From the NCBI RefSeq assembly GCF_000813005.1, contig NZ_JSYP01000035.1, forward strand, positions 1 to 37,683: a stretch of 37,683 nt of DNA. Reading direction: 5' to 3'. Below are positions 8,219 to 15,982 of this stretch, piece by piece. The stretch is from Flavobacterium sp. KMS. Its GTDB lineage: Bacteria; Bacteroidota; Bacteroidia; Flavobacteriales; Flavobacteriaceae. Both the position numbers and the translations under genes were made by a program. Below the pieces are notes generated by a model that made no database searches, was not told where the DNA came from, and worked only from the letters and a program-made list of their open reading frames with translations. Position 1 is the stretch's first letter. The number at the start of each line of letters is the position of its first letter.

Positions 8219-8263
8219 CAAATGTACAAAACTAGTTCTTTAAAAAAGTGCGTAAAACCGTAA
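8219..8263 (-). promoter_or_regulatory. Activator-type promoter, CGG-box site O1 (minus)
   Basis: On the minus strand TTACGGTTTTACGCAC (8248-8263) is followed after exactly 21 bp by TACATTTG (8219-8226). There is no TTG at -33. The same 16-bp site and the same 21-bp gap occur at O2 and O3. The transcript would run into the 7186-8079 gene with a leader of about 130 nt. Confidence 0.75.
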
Positions 8264-8433
8264 GACGGAGTTTATCCGGGAAGTATAAATAAAAATCATA
8301 CTGTTTCTACACGCTTTACTTCCCTCAAAAAAACAAGAAACATTCCGCCAGAAGCGGTTTGAAAAATCAGTTCAAAATTTCGATTTCAGAAATCGGATGG
8401 GGCGACTTATGTCAAATTTTAAAAATAACTAAG
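8264..8433. other. Leader region upstream of the small lipoprotein gene, with hairpins
   Basis: Two short hairpins are visible: CCGC-N5-GCGG near 8345-8357, and a 7-bp inverted repeat CGATTTC/GAAATCG with a one-base loop near 8380-8394. No consensus -7 box was found on the plus strand, so the start of the lipoprotein-kinase-regulator transcript is unclear. Confidence 0.4.
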
Positions 8434-8613
8434 ATGAAAAGAATTATAGCAATATCGTGTTTTGTATTAACTAGTATCGTATTTGTATCATGTACTAATG
8501 ATGATGATGAAACAACAGGCAAAAGCAAATTAACAATTTCGGCAGATGCTCCAGACGAATCAGGTGGTGGTGGGCAAAACGGACAAACTCCAATTCCTCC
8601 ACCAAAACCATAA
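8434..8613 (+). CDS. Small lipoprotein upstream of the TPR kinase
   Basis: From ATG 8434 a 59-residue protein: signal MKRIIAISCFVLTSIVFVSC with lipobox VFVSC, then acidic TNDDDE, then a Gly/Pro-rich tail ending PIPPPKP. A longer frame starting at 8359 adds residues with no signal character, so I prefer the internal ATG. After cleavage only about 40 low-complexity residues remain, too few for an enzyme. It lies 58 bp before the sensor kinase gene, so it may be a periplasmic or outer-membrane accessory to that system. Function unknown. Confidence 0.75.
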   Translation: MKRIIAISCFVLTSIVFVSCTNDDDETTGKSKLTISADAPDESGGGGQNGQTPIPPPKP

Positions 8614-8671
8614 TAAATTTCTTAATTAAATATAAATCCTCAATTTAATTAATTTTCAGTATTTTCGGGAA

Positions 8672-10381
8672 ATGAAACTTCAAAAAGTCCATTTCCCGAT
8701 TTTTATTTTTGTCGTAATCCAATTGTTTTCTTGTAAAAAAGAATCGAATACAATTATCCAAACAAAGATCAATACTGAATACAGTAATTTTTTAGCATTA
8801 GCCGATAACCATTTTAATAATCAAATTTATGATAGTGCTTTCTATTATTACAATAAATCAAAACAAGTCTGTAATCCAAATGAGAATGAAAAAATAATTT
8901 ATTCTCTATTAAAAATGGCCGTTACCCAGCAAATACAAGGTGATTATTTTGGGAGTGAAACTAATGCCACTGAAGCAATCCCATATTTTACAAAAACAAC
9001 TAATTTATATTATAAGTGTGCTGTGTATAATATACTAGGTATAAATTATGAAAGATTGCATGAATATGATGATGCTATTTATAATTATAATCAAGCTATA
9101 AAATATGTTGAAGTAGATCTCCCTAAATATGTACTTAAAAACAATATTGCAGTTGCATATATGGGCAAAACAGATTACACAAAAGCGGCAAATATTCTTA
9201 ATGACTTAAATCAAAAAAAAGAAATTGCAAACAACCTTGAAAACCATGCTAGAATACTAGATAATTTAGGTTTTGCGTATTATAAGTTAGGGAATCCAAA
9301 AGCTTTAGAATATATAAATCAATCCATAACAATAAGAAAAAAAATAAATGATGACTTTGGAATAACCAGTAGTTATAATCATCTTTCAGAATACTACTCT
9401 AATCATAATAGCATTCTTGCAAATCAATATGCTAATTTAGCCTATGAGAAAGCTACAGAAATAAATAATGTTGATGACCGTCTGACATCATTAACTTTTT
9501 TAATTAAAAATGCAAAAAATAACGAATTAAAAAAGGTAACATTTCTTTATTTGAAAATTAACGACAGCATTACCAAAGCAAGGCAAAAAGCAAAGAATCA
9601 ATTTGCAAAGATAAAATATGATTCTAAAAAAGATCGCGAAGAAAATCTCCATTTAAAAGCCCAAAAAGCAGAAAATGCTTTACAATTAGAAAAAGCAAAA
9701 AATAGAAATTTAACCTTATATATTGTAGTTGGATTTGTTTTGGGTTCGCTTTTGTTTCTTTATTACTATTTAACTACAAAAGGAAGACGAGAAAAGACTG
9801 CTGCTATTTACGAATCTGAAACTAGAATTTCGAAAAAGCTACATGATGAACTTGCCAATGAAGTATACCACACCATCGTTTTGGCAGAAACAAAAGACTT
9901 ATCTACAGATGAGAACAGAGAAATTCTCCTTTCAAATTTAGATACTATTTATTCTGGAACTCGAAATATATCCAGGCAAAACAGTATGATAGATACTGGA
10001 GAAAACTTTGAAAGTGAATTAAAAGAAATGTTATCTAGCTATAACGGAAGTAATGTAAACGTAATTATTAAGGATAATAATGATATTAATTGGTCGAAAA
10101 TTGAATCTGAAAAGAAAATCGCAACTTACAGAGTATTGCAAGAATTGCTTGTTAATATGAAAAAACATAGTCAATGTAGTTTTGTTGTTATTGGTTTTGA
10201 AGAAAATGATAAACAAATACAAATAAGTTACTCTGATAATGGAGTTGGTTTTGGTGAAAAAATGAATTTAAGAAATGGTCTTAAAAATGCGGAAAACCGT
10301 ATTCAAAGCATAAAAGGAACTCTTACTTTTGAATCTGAGCCTAACAAAGGGTTAAAAGCCAAAATTTCATTTCCAAAATAA
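8672..10381 (+). CDS. TPR-domain sensor histidine kinase (lipoprotein-type N terminus)
   Basis: 569 residues. The N terminus ends its hydrophobic stretch in LFSCKKE, a lipobox with the Cys at residue 21. Residues 30-290 are tetratricopeptide-like helices (ALADNHFNNQIYDSAFYYYN, ILGINYERLHEYDDAIYNYN). A coiled coil (about 305-345) and one membrane helix (about 348-368) follow. The kinase core has SKKLHDELANEV with the phospho-accepting H391, ATPase N-box LQELLVNMKKHS, and G-box DNGVGFG. Such TPR kinases are common in Bacteroidota, with the TPRs in the periplasm as sensor. The response regulator starts 9 bp after its stop, so they are a cognate pair. Confidence 0.9.
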   Translation: MKLQKVHFPIFIFVVIQLFSCKKESNTIIQTKINTEYSNFLALADNHFNNQIYDSAFYYYNKSKQVCNPNENEKIIYSLLKMAVTQQIQGDYFGSETNATEAIPYFTKTTNLYYKCAVYNILGINYERLHEYDDAIYNYNQAIKYVEVDLPKYVLKNNIAVAYMGKTDYTKAANILNDLNQKKEIANNLENHARILDNLGFAYYKLGNPKALEYINQSITIRKKINDDFGITSSYNHLSEYYSNHNSILANQYANLAYEKATEINNVDDRLTSLTFLIKNAKNNELKKVTFLYLKINDSITKARQKAKNQFAKIKYDSKKDREENLHLKAQKAENALQLEKAKNRNLTLYIVVGFVLGSLLFLYYYLTTKGRREKTAAIYESETRISKKLHDELANEVYHTIVLAETKDLSTDENREILLSNLDTIYSGTRNISRQNSMIDTGENFESELKEMLSSYNGSNVNVIIKDNNDINWSKIESEKKIATYRVLQELLVNMKKHSQCSFVVIGFEENDKQIQISYSDNGVGFGEKMNLRNGLKNAENRIQSIKGTLTFESEPNKGLKAKISFPK

Positions 10382-10390
10382 TATAAGCAT

Positions 10391-11059
10391 ATGTTTACAA
10401 AAGTTTTAATAGCCGAAGATATAGATTTTAATGATATTGCAGTTGTACAAGTTCTCCAAGAACTAAATGTTCCCGAAATAGAATATGCTAAATATTGCGA
10501 TGATGCTGTACTTAAAATAAAAAAAGGTCTCCTTGATAATCATCCTTATCAATTATTAATAACTGATTTATCCTTTAAACCTGATCATAGAGAAACTAAT
10601 CTAAATTCGGGTGAAGAACTTATTGCTGCTGTAAAGCTATTATTCCCTGAAATAAAGATAATTGCGTTTTCTATTGAAGATAAAGCCTATCGTATAAAGT
10701 CTCTATTCGATAAATATAATATCAATGCCTTTGTAATGAAAGGTCGTAATAGTATCCCTGAGTTAAAGAAAGCGATACAAAATGCTTTCGATACGGATAA
10801 GAAATATCTTCCTCAAGAATTAAACTATATTCTTCAGGATAAAACAACCAATGAGATAGACAATTATGATATTCAACTTATTAAATATCTCTCGATAGGT
10901 GTTTCTCAGGATAGTATGGAAGCTAAATTTAAAGAAGTTGGTATTACTCCTAATAGTAAAAGTACAATTGAAAAACGCATTAATAAACTTAAAGTCTACT
11001 TTAAAGCTAATAACCCAACACATCTTGTGGCAATTGCCAAAGATTTGGGCTTGATATAA
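10391..11059 (+). CDS. Response regulator with divergent HTH output
   Basis: 222 residues. The receiver domain (1-125) has acidic residues E9-D10, a phospho-acceptor in LLITDLSF (D59), and AFVMKG with the conserved Lys. The C-terminal segment (about 145-222: IKYLSIGVSQDSMEAKFKEV, STIEKRINKLKVYF, NPTHLVAIAKDLGLI) is a diverged LuxR/NarL-like helix-turn-helix. It is paired with the TPR kinase. The three promoters with matching inverted repeats at O1, O2 and O3 surround this gene, making it the obvious candidate to bind them; that is inference. Confidence 0.88.
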   Translation: MFTKVLIAEDIDFNDIAVVQVLQELNVPEIEYAKYCDDAVLKIKKGLLDNHPYQLLITDLSFKPDHRETNLNSGEELIAAVKLLFPEIKIIAFSIEDKAYRIKSLFDKYNINAFVMKGRNSIPELKKAIQNAFDTDKKYLPQELNYILQDKTTNEIDNYDIQLIKYLSIGVSQDSMEAKFKEVGITPNSKSTIEKRINKLKVYFKANNPTHLVAIAKDLGLI

Positions 11060-11086
11060 ACTCTTCTTTTGTTTCATTTACTTTCT

Positions 11087-11131
11087 TTACGGATTTCCGT
11101 AAGGATACTCTATTGCCGATTTATAAGTTTG
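11087..11131 (+). promoter_or_regulatory. Activator-type promoter, CGG-box site O2
   Basis: A perfect inverted repeat, TTACGGATTTCCGTAA (11087-11102), then exactly 21 bp, then TAAGTTTG (11124-11131). No TTG is at -33. The ATG of the 80-residue membrane protein is 20 bp beyond the box. It is the best palindrome of the three sites. Confidence 0.8.
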
Positions 11132-11150
11132 GCTTTCCAAAACTTATTTT

Positions 11151-11393
11151 ATGAAGAGCAATTATTTTATACTTCTGTCAAAAAAATGTTTGACAAGAAG
11201 TATCTCTCCCAAAAACAAAATTATACTTAAAACAACTCTTCTTTGTTTCTTACTATCTTTTGGTATAGCACTTTTAGGTGCTATATCGGGATATATTGAT
11301 ATAGATTGGAAGTTACTTTTCATTCCAGCAATACTGGCTTTTCTAATCGTACTACTCATACTTGCAATTATAAATAGATACAAAAAAGTATAA
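11151..11393 (+). CDS. Small two-helix membrane protein
   Basis: 80 residues with two predicted membrane helices (about 27-46 and 53-74) separated by a short turn (GYIDIDWK). The N terminus is basic (KKCLTRSISPKNK) and the C terminus ends NRYKKV, giving a likely cytoplasm-facing hairpin. No named family is recognised. It follows the response regulator by 91 bp and has its own promoter with site O2, so it is probably a target of that regulator rather than a mere operon member. It may be an inner-membrane stress or feedback protein; this is a guess from position only. Confidence 0.65.
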   Translation: MKSNYFILLSKKCLTRSISPKNKIILKTTLLCFLLSFGIALLGAISGYIDIDWKLLFIPAILAFLIVLLILAIINRYKKV

Positions 11394-11484
11394 ACCAATT
11401 TGAATACTTTCATGAATCTTCTTCTGATTATTGTAACTCCCCTTTAAAACTAAACTATTTTATTTTCATTTATTATTTTATTGA

Positions 11485-11529
11485 ATGCGGAAAACCGTAA
11501 TAAACTATTTTACAATGAGCTTAAGTTTG
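11485..11529 (+). promoter_or_regulatory. Activator-type promoter, CGG-box site O3
   Basis: ATGCGGAAAACCGTAA (11485-11500), exactly 21 bp, then TAAGTTTG (11522-11529), the same -7 box as at O2. No TTG at -33. The ATG of the short secreted protein lies 29 bp past the box. Confidence 0.8.
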
Positions 11530-11557
11530 ATGTATTAATAATTTAAAATAAAAATCT

Positions 11558-11716
11558 ATGAAAAAATTAGCCCTATTATTCACACTCTTCTTTTTTTTAT
11601 TAAGTAATAGTATTGATGCTCAAAAAGGTCATTATAAAAGTGGAAAAGGAAGTTCGCATAAAGGAGGGAAATATAAAAACTCAAGTACCAACAATCATTA
11701 TAAAAAAAGAAAGTAA
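11558..11716 (+). CDS. Short secreted Lys/Gly/His-rich peptide
   Basis: A 52-residue reading frame: a signal peptide (MKKLALLFTLFFFLLSNSID, cut probably after DAQ), then a mature part of about 30 residues starting KGHYKSGKGSSHKGGKYK and ending HYKKRK. The mature peptide is very basic and lacks Cys. It has a perfect site-O3 promoter and a hairpin immediately after the stop, which supports it as a real gene despite its length. It may bind anionic surface polymers or act as a small envelope stress peptide. Function unknown. Confidence 0.65.
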   Translation: MKKLALLFTLFFFLLSNSIDAQKGHYKSGKGSSHKGGKYKNSSTNNHYKKRK

Positions 11717-11738
11717 TGAAGCATTAAATTGCTTCATT
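11715..11738 (+). terminator. Weak hairpin after the short secreted peptide gene
   Basis: AATGAAGCA (11715-11723) pairs with TGCTTCATT (11730-11738). No clean T run follows, so termination may be partial. Confidence 0.4.
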
Positions 11739-11812
11739 CATAGATTTAACTCCTTTTATGGAAGAGGCTTCTAGATATTTAATTTTCAACACAACTAACT
11801 AAAAAATCAAAC

Positions 11813-12019
11813 ATGAAAAAATACTACGTAAACCAAAACGCACAATCGAATGGTGATCATGAAGTTCATACAGCAGATTGCATTTTTTTGCCAATTCTAG
11901 CAAATAGAAAATATTTAGGAGAATTTTCAAACTGCAAACTAGCAGTAACTGAAGCAAAAAAAACCTATCCAAAATCAAATGGATGCAAGAGCTGCTCAAA
12001 TGATTGCCATACAACATAA
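11813..12019 (+). CDS. Small conserved Cys-containing protein
   Basis: 68 residues starting MKKYYVNQNAQSNGDHEVHT, with cysteines in ADCIFLP, SNCKLA, GCKSCSNDCH. The pattern C-x2-L-P, R-x-YLG, NC-x2-A, G-C-x2-C-x3-C-H suggests a small metal-binding or disulfide fold; I recall similar short proteins as conserved but unnamed in many bacteria. No signal peptide. It is the first gene of a tightly packed operon (6-bp gap to the DUF4236 gene). A possible weak -7 box, TAATTTTC, is at 11780. Confidence 0.75.
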   Translation: MKKYYVNQNAQSNGDHEVHTADCIFLPILANRKYLGEFSNCKLAVTEAKKTYPKSNGCKSCSNDCHTT

Positions 12020-12025
12020 ACTATT

Positions 12026-12274
12026 ATGGGTTTTCGATTTCAAAAAAGAATTAAACTAGGAGGAGGATTTGGGATAAACATAAGTAAATCGGGAATTTCT
12101 CCAAGTTTAAAAACAAGTATGGGAACTATCAGTCCTAAAAGATTATCTATTAGAACAGGTATATCTGGACTAAACTATCAAAATAATTTTACTAAGAGCA
12201 AGAATAGTGGTTGCATGCTACTATTTGCATTCTCCGGAGCAATAACATATTTAATATACATTATAAAACATTAA
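12026..12274 (+). CDS. DUF4236 protein
   Basis: The first 50 residues (MGFRFQKRIKLGGGFGINIS, then KSGISPSLKTSMG and RTGISGLNY) match the DUF4236 pattern of a short beta-rich domain beginning MGFRF-KR. After it comes one hydrophobic segment (about 58-78), so the protein is probably membrane-anchored, 82 residues in all. DUF4236 has no known function and often appears with phage or stress genes. It lies 6 bp behind the Cys protein and 4 bp before the next gene. Confidence 0.85.
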   Translation: MGFRFQKRIKLGGGFGINISKSGISPSLKTSMGTISPKRLSIRTGISGLNYQNNFTKSKNSGCMLLFAFSGAITYLIYIIKH

Positions 12275-12278
12275 TATC

Positions 12279-12602
12279 ATGGGATATAGAAAAGCATATT
12301 ACAAAAAAGATGGAACATATGTTCAAGGACATTTTACAAATACAAGATCCAAGTTCTCCAATAAGAACAACGGTTGTCTACTAATGCTAATAATATTATT
12401 TAGCCTTGCGATTTCTTGTTCAGAATCATCAGATTCTACCAGTGAAACAAGCAATACTACAAACTCAACTTGTCCAACAAAAACTTGTGGAGATTTCTCA
12501 ACTCAAACACAGGCACAAGCTACTTATAATAACAACAAAAAATGTTATAAAAATTTAGATTCTGATGGAGATGGAATCGCGTGTGAAAATTTATCTAAAT
12601 AA
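12279..12602 (+). CDS. Excalibur-domain calcium-binding membrane protein
   Basis: 107 residues. The N-terminal 34 residues are polar (MGYRKAYYKKDGTYVQGHFT), then a membrane or lipoprotein-like segment (LLMLIILFSLAISCSESS), a Ser/Thr-rich linker, and a C-terminal Excalibur domain: CGDFSTQTQAQ, then LDSDGDGIACE. The DxDxDGxxCE loop is the hallmark, expected to bind calcium outside the cytoplasm. The AISC motif is lipobox-like but sits at residue 46, so the topology is unsure. Fourth in spacing order of a dense operon with DUF4236 and TerB-like genes. Confidence 0.8.
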   Translation: MGYRKAYYKKDGTYVQGHFTNTRSKFSNKNNGCLLMLIILFSLAISCSESSDSTSETSNTTNSTCPTKTCGDFSTQTQAQATYNNNKKCYKNLDSDGDGIACENLSK

Positions 12603-12614
12603 ATATTCTAAACA

Positions 12615-13010
12615 ATGATAACACTAGAATTAAAAAGCCATTTTTTAAGATTATATCAAATGGCATTATCTGACAATAAATTTGATGTACTAGAACTTCA
12701 AATGCTATATCATTTTGCTGATGAAAGAGGAATTCCAAAAGAGGAACTTGATAAACTTTTTCTAAACCCGATAAATACTGAATTATGTATTCCTGACGAA
12801 TTAAATACTCGTATTGAATACTTGTATGATTTTGCCCGAATAATTTGGGCAGATGAAAAAATTACTGATGACGAAATAAATATGCTCAAAAAATATTGTC
12901 GGATTTTTAATTTTTTAGATGAAAATATAAATGAATTAACACATTATCTCATTGATTGTGTACAAAAAAACATTCAAAAAGAAGAAATTATTAGTCAATT
13001 AAACTCTTAA
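12615..13010 (+). CDS. TerB-like helical protein
   Basis: 131 residues, all-helical and acidic, with the TerB/DjlA-type pattern: FLRLYQMALSDNKFDVLELQ, then a second copy-like half DFARIIWADEKITDDEINML. Each half has a helix-D-x-x-hydrophobic-E motif where TerB binds metal. TerB proteins belong to tellurite-resistance and membrane-linked stress complexes. Assignment is by pattern only. It is followed after 3 bp by a coiled-coil membrane protein and then a vWA-like lipoprotein, a combination typical of Ter-related cassettes. Confidence 0.7.
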   Translation: MITLELKSHFLRLYQMALSDNKFDVLELQMLYHFADERGIPKEELDKLFLNPINTELCIPDELNTRIEYLYDFARIIWADEKITDDEINMLKKYCRIFNFLDENINELTHYLIDCVQKNIQKEEIISQLNS

Positions 13011-13013
13011 GTT

Positions 13014-14282
13014 ATGAAGCCACTTACACAATTATTTAGTTTAAAAAAAGTTGAAGAAACTCCAGTAAATACTTCTGAAGAAAATGAAAATGACAGAGAG
13101 CAAATAAGAATTACCTACTACCAAAGTGGTTTTGCGGCATCTGTAAAAGCAACTGGAAAACCTATCGTCCTAAAAGCATGCCTTCAAAATTTATATATGA
13201 GTTTTGAAGATCAATGCCGAAAACAAAAATTAGAACAAGAAAGATTAAAACAGCCTTATCGAGAAGAACAGGAAAAAAATAGAACAGAACTTAAAAAATC
13301 TGAAGCTGCAATAGGAATATATGAAAAGAAAGAACAAGATATTAATGATAACCTTGATCTTATCAAAAATGAAATAATCGAAGTAAAACGTAATCCTGAC
13401 AAATATGGTATTGAAGATGGGAAAGGATTAAAAGCTCAATTTTATATTGGATTAATTTTATTATTACCTATTACTCTTTATGTATTAGTCTTTTATATTT
13501 CAGCATCATATTCTGCTTTCTTCAAAGAATTTTCAAATGATAGTTTAACAGCTGCAATTTTTGATGCAGATGCATTAACAAATTCTTTTGAAGCAAGTTG
13601 GCTAGAAGGTATTCTAGTTATTACAATTCCGTTCGTATTTATGGGATTAGGTTATGTTATTCATATGGTACAAAAAGGAAAAGGCCTAAAAAACATTTTC
13701 AGAATGATTGCATTATTTATTACAACATTTTTATTTGATGCCTTGTTGGCTTATCAAATTGAAAAGAAAATATATGAGTTCAATAAAACCACAGATTCAT
13801 CTCCATATAATTTAAACATTGCATTAGGCGAAGCTGAATTTTGGATGATAATATTTGCGGGCTTTGTAGTTTATATTATTTGGGGACTTGTTTTTGATTT
13901 TGTTATGAAAGAATTTGAAAACATTGATAAAATAAGAGCTTTCATTAGAGGCAAAAAAGAAAAACAAATCGATCTAGAAAATTTAAAAACTGATATTAAT
14001 AATAAAATCAACGATTTTAAACAACAAGTAATTACTACTAATGGAAAAATATCAGAATTACAATCAAAAATTGATGGCTTTGTCTTCCCTGTAAAAGAAT
14101 ATCTTCATTACCATCATCAATATAAAGAAGGATGGTTTCAAGCCATTAATACCGAAATAGCATTACCATATAAAGAAAAAACAGAATTATTAGAAAACTG
14201 TGAACTTCATTCTGAAGAACATTTAAGTAAATTAAATTTAATCGATCCAGATTTTCAACATTTGGTATATTCTAAAAACTAG
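13014..14282 (+). CDS. Coiled-coil multipass membrane protein
   Basis: 422 residues, no named family recognised. Order: polar N terminus; a segment YYQSGFAASVKATGKPIV; a long charged coiled coil (about 65-130); four membrane helices (about 143-165, 198-220, 230-248, 277-298); and a second coiled coil (about 315-360). The C terminus is polar (QFHLVYSKN-like end). Both coiled coils should face the cytoplasm. It could gather TerB-like partners at the inner membrane. Its stop TAG shares bases with a possible GTG start of the next gene. Confidence 0.7.
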   Translation: MKPLTQLFSLKKVEETPVNTSEENENDREQIRITYYQSGFAASVKATGKPIVLKACLQNLYMSFEDQCRKQKLEQERLKQPYREEQEKNRTELKKSEAAIGIYEKKEQDINDNLDLIKNEIIEVKRNPDKYGIEDGKGLKAQFYIGLILLLPITLYVLVFYISASYSAFFKEFSNDSLTAAIFDADALTNSFEASWLEGILVITIPFVFMGLGYVIHMVQKGKGLKNIFRMIALFITTFLFDALLAYQIEKKIYEFNKTTDSSPYNLNIALGEAEFWMIIFAGFVVYIIWGLVFDFVMKEFENIDKIRAFIRGKKEKQIDLENLKTDINNKINDFKQQVITTNGKISELQSKIDGFVFPVKEYLHYHHQYKEGWFQAINTEIALPYKEKTELLENCELHSEEHLSKLNLIDPDFQHLVYSKN

Positions 14283-14287
14283 TGGCT

Positions 14288-15184
14288 ATGAAAAACATTC
14301 CGAAAATAATCATAATATATTTGTTACTACTTTCTAACCTTTCGTGTACACAGAATTCTACTAAAGAAAAAAAAGTAGATTCCATTAAAAATGAAACAAC
14401 GGAAAACTACAATATTAGTATACTAATAGATTTATCAGATAGAATTAGTCTTAAAAAAAATCCCAATCCGACAATGGAATACTATCAACGAGACTTGGGC
14501 TATATAAAATCTATTTCCGAAGCCTTTACTCAGCACTTGAAATCAAAAAGAATAAGACAGATTGACGATAAAATGCAATTATTTTTTAACCCAGAACCTT
14601 TAAATTCTGAAATTAATTCTATTTCTAAAAATTTAAGGATAGTAATTGATAAAAACAATGTGTCAAAAGACTTTTTGAATTCGATAAACTCGAATTATGT
14701 ATCCCAAACTTCAAAAATATATGCCTCAGCAATAAAGGACAACAATTATATAGGTTCAGATATATGGAATTTTTTTGATAATAAAGTCCAAGACCAATGT
14801 ATTGAAAATGGATACAGAAATATACTCATATTATTCACTGATGGTTACATGTTTTATGATGGTACAATAATAAGAGAAGAAAACTTAACGTCCTATATAA
14901 CCCCAGAACTAATACGCAGAAATGGCTTAAATACTAAGGATTGGCAAAATAAATTACAAGATCAAAATTTTGGGTTTATAAAAATAGATAATGATTTATC
15001 AAATCTAGAAGTTTTAGTTTTAGGAATAAATCCAAAGAAAAATACTCCTTACGAAGAAAAAGTTATCAAAGCATATTGGAGTAAATGGCTTACAGAAATG
15101 AAAATAAAGCACTTTGAAATTAAAAATGCAGATTTGCCTTCAAACATGGATAAGATAATTAAAGATTTCATATTGAAAAATTAG
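14288..15184 (+). CDS. vWA-like lipoprotein
   Basis: 298 residues from ATG 14288; an upstream GTG at 14282 overlapping the previous stop is possible but less likely. The signal ends LSNLSCTQN, a lipobox. The mature part starts a Rossmann-like vWA fold with ISILIDLSDRIS, where the first MIDAS element is Asp-x-Ser but the usual second Ser is Arg. ILILFTDGYM supplies the later Asp. So metal binding is possible but not certain. Last gene of the operon that starts at 11813; a vWA protein beside TerB is typical of Ter-type systems. Confidence 0.72.
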   Translation: MKNIPKIIIIYLLLLSNLSCTQNSTKEKKVDSIKNETTENYNISILIDLSDRISLKKNPNPTMEYYQRDLGYIKSISEAFTQHLKSKRIRQIDDKMQLFFNPEPLNSEINSISKNLRIVIDKNNVSKDFLNSINSNYVSQTSKIYASAIKDNNYIGSDIWNFFDNKVQDQCIENGYRNILILFTDGYMFYDGTIIREENLTSYITPELIRRNGLNTKDWQNKLQDQNFGFIKIDNDLSNLEVLVLGINPKKNTPYEEKVIKAYWSKWLTEMKIKHFEIKNADLPSNMDKIIKDFILKN

Positions 15185-15273
15185 ACAATTTAAAACGTAA
15201 TCTAAATACCTGTTTTAAAAGTACTATTCCTTTTTAAATTTATATCAATATTACTTAAAGTACTATAAGTAAA

Positions 15274-15702
15274 ATGAAAAACATCACTACTAAACTTGAA
15301 TTTATAATTTGCTGTCTTATTTTAGTATTCGCAGGATGTAAAAATGGGCAACCTAAGGTAGAAAAAAACAAACCTCAAACGTTTTACAAAGAAGTAATTA
15401 CTCCCGATGATGTAAAATCTATCACTCCCGAAGAAGCTAAAACGTACCATAAAGATATGAATTACCAGTACGAATATCGTACTGGTATATCTGGCAATTA
15501 TGAATATACTTATGACGTAAATGGTTATGACCAAGATGGTAATTTAGTCACTGGAATCATAAATATTGAAAATAAATATGGGGCTGGGATAATCATAAAT
15601 AATAATGACGAAGAAATTGATATAAAAGCAGAATGGATTGGTTATGGAAGATTAAAAGCTACTGACGAAAACGGAAATGAATACAATCTGGTTGCAGATT
15701 AA
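15274..15702 (+). CDS. Uncharacterised lipoprotein
   Basis: 142 residues. Signal with lipobox VFAGCKNG (Cys near residue 22), a linker TPDDVKSITPEEAKTYHKD, and a beta-rich C-terminal domain (about 60-142) rich in Tyr, Gly and Asp: YEYRTGISGNYEYTYDVNGY and EWIGYGRLKATDENGNEYNL. No named family recognised. It is 27 bp before the small Cys protein and may be transcribed with it and the nuclease. A weak candidate operator lies at 15196-15216. Confidence 0.7.
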   Translation: MKNITTKLEFIICCLILVFAGCKNGQPKVEKNKPQTFYKEVITPDDVKSITPEEAKTYHKDMNYQYEYRTGISGNYEYTYDVNGYDQDGNLVTGIINIENKYGAGIIINNNDEEIDIKAEWIGYGRLKATDENGNEYNLVAD

Positions 15703-15728
15703 TTTGAGATAATACTAAACAAAAAAAT

Positions 15729-15938
15729 ATGAAGGTCATTATATTAGTTTTATTTACAACACTTACCTCATTTAGTATGGTAGAAACCAATGTATATGTA
15801 TGTGGTGCAAGTGGTGCAAAAAAATACCATTACAAGGAATCTTGCCGTGGTTTAAGTTCTTGTAAACAGGAAGTAACCAAAATTTCTTTGAAGCAAGCCC
15901 AAGGATACGGACTAACACTTTGTGGGTGGGAAGACTAA
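15729..15938 (+). CDS. Small secreted Cys-rich protein
   Basis: 69 residues with a signal peptide (MKVIILVLFTTLTSFSM) and a mature part of about 50 residues with four cysteines: VYVCGASG, KESCRGLSSC, LTLCGWED. YHYKESCRGLSSC suggests a compact disulfide or metal-binding fold. I recall comparable short proteins in Bacteroidota, always without known function. It lies 44 bp before a secreted DNase I-fold nuclease and may be its partner. Confidence 0.7.
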   Translation: MKVIILVLFTTLTSFSMVETNVYVCGASGAKKYHYKESCRGLSSCKQEVTKISLKQAQGYGLTLCGWED

Positions 15939-15982
15939 ATAACTCTAGGATAATCTTTATATTTGAAAATTAATCCTTACAA

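Noticed and set aside
15196..15242. Possible fourth copy of the 18111/21448 operator before the lipoprotein at 15274
   Set aside because: It shares ATACCTGTTTTA on the opposite strand, but the core is 15 instead of 12 bp and the -7 box is TAAATTTA; the match is too loose to claim.
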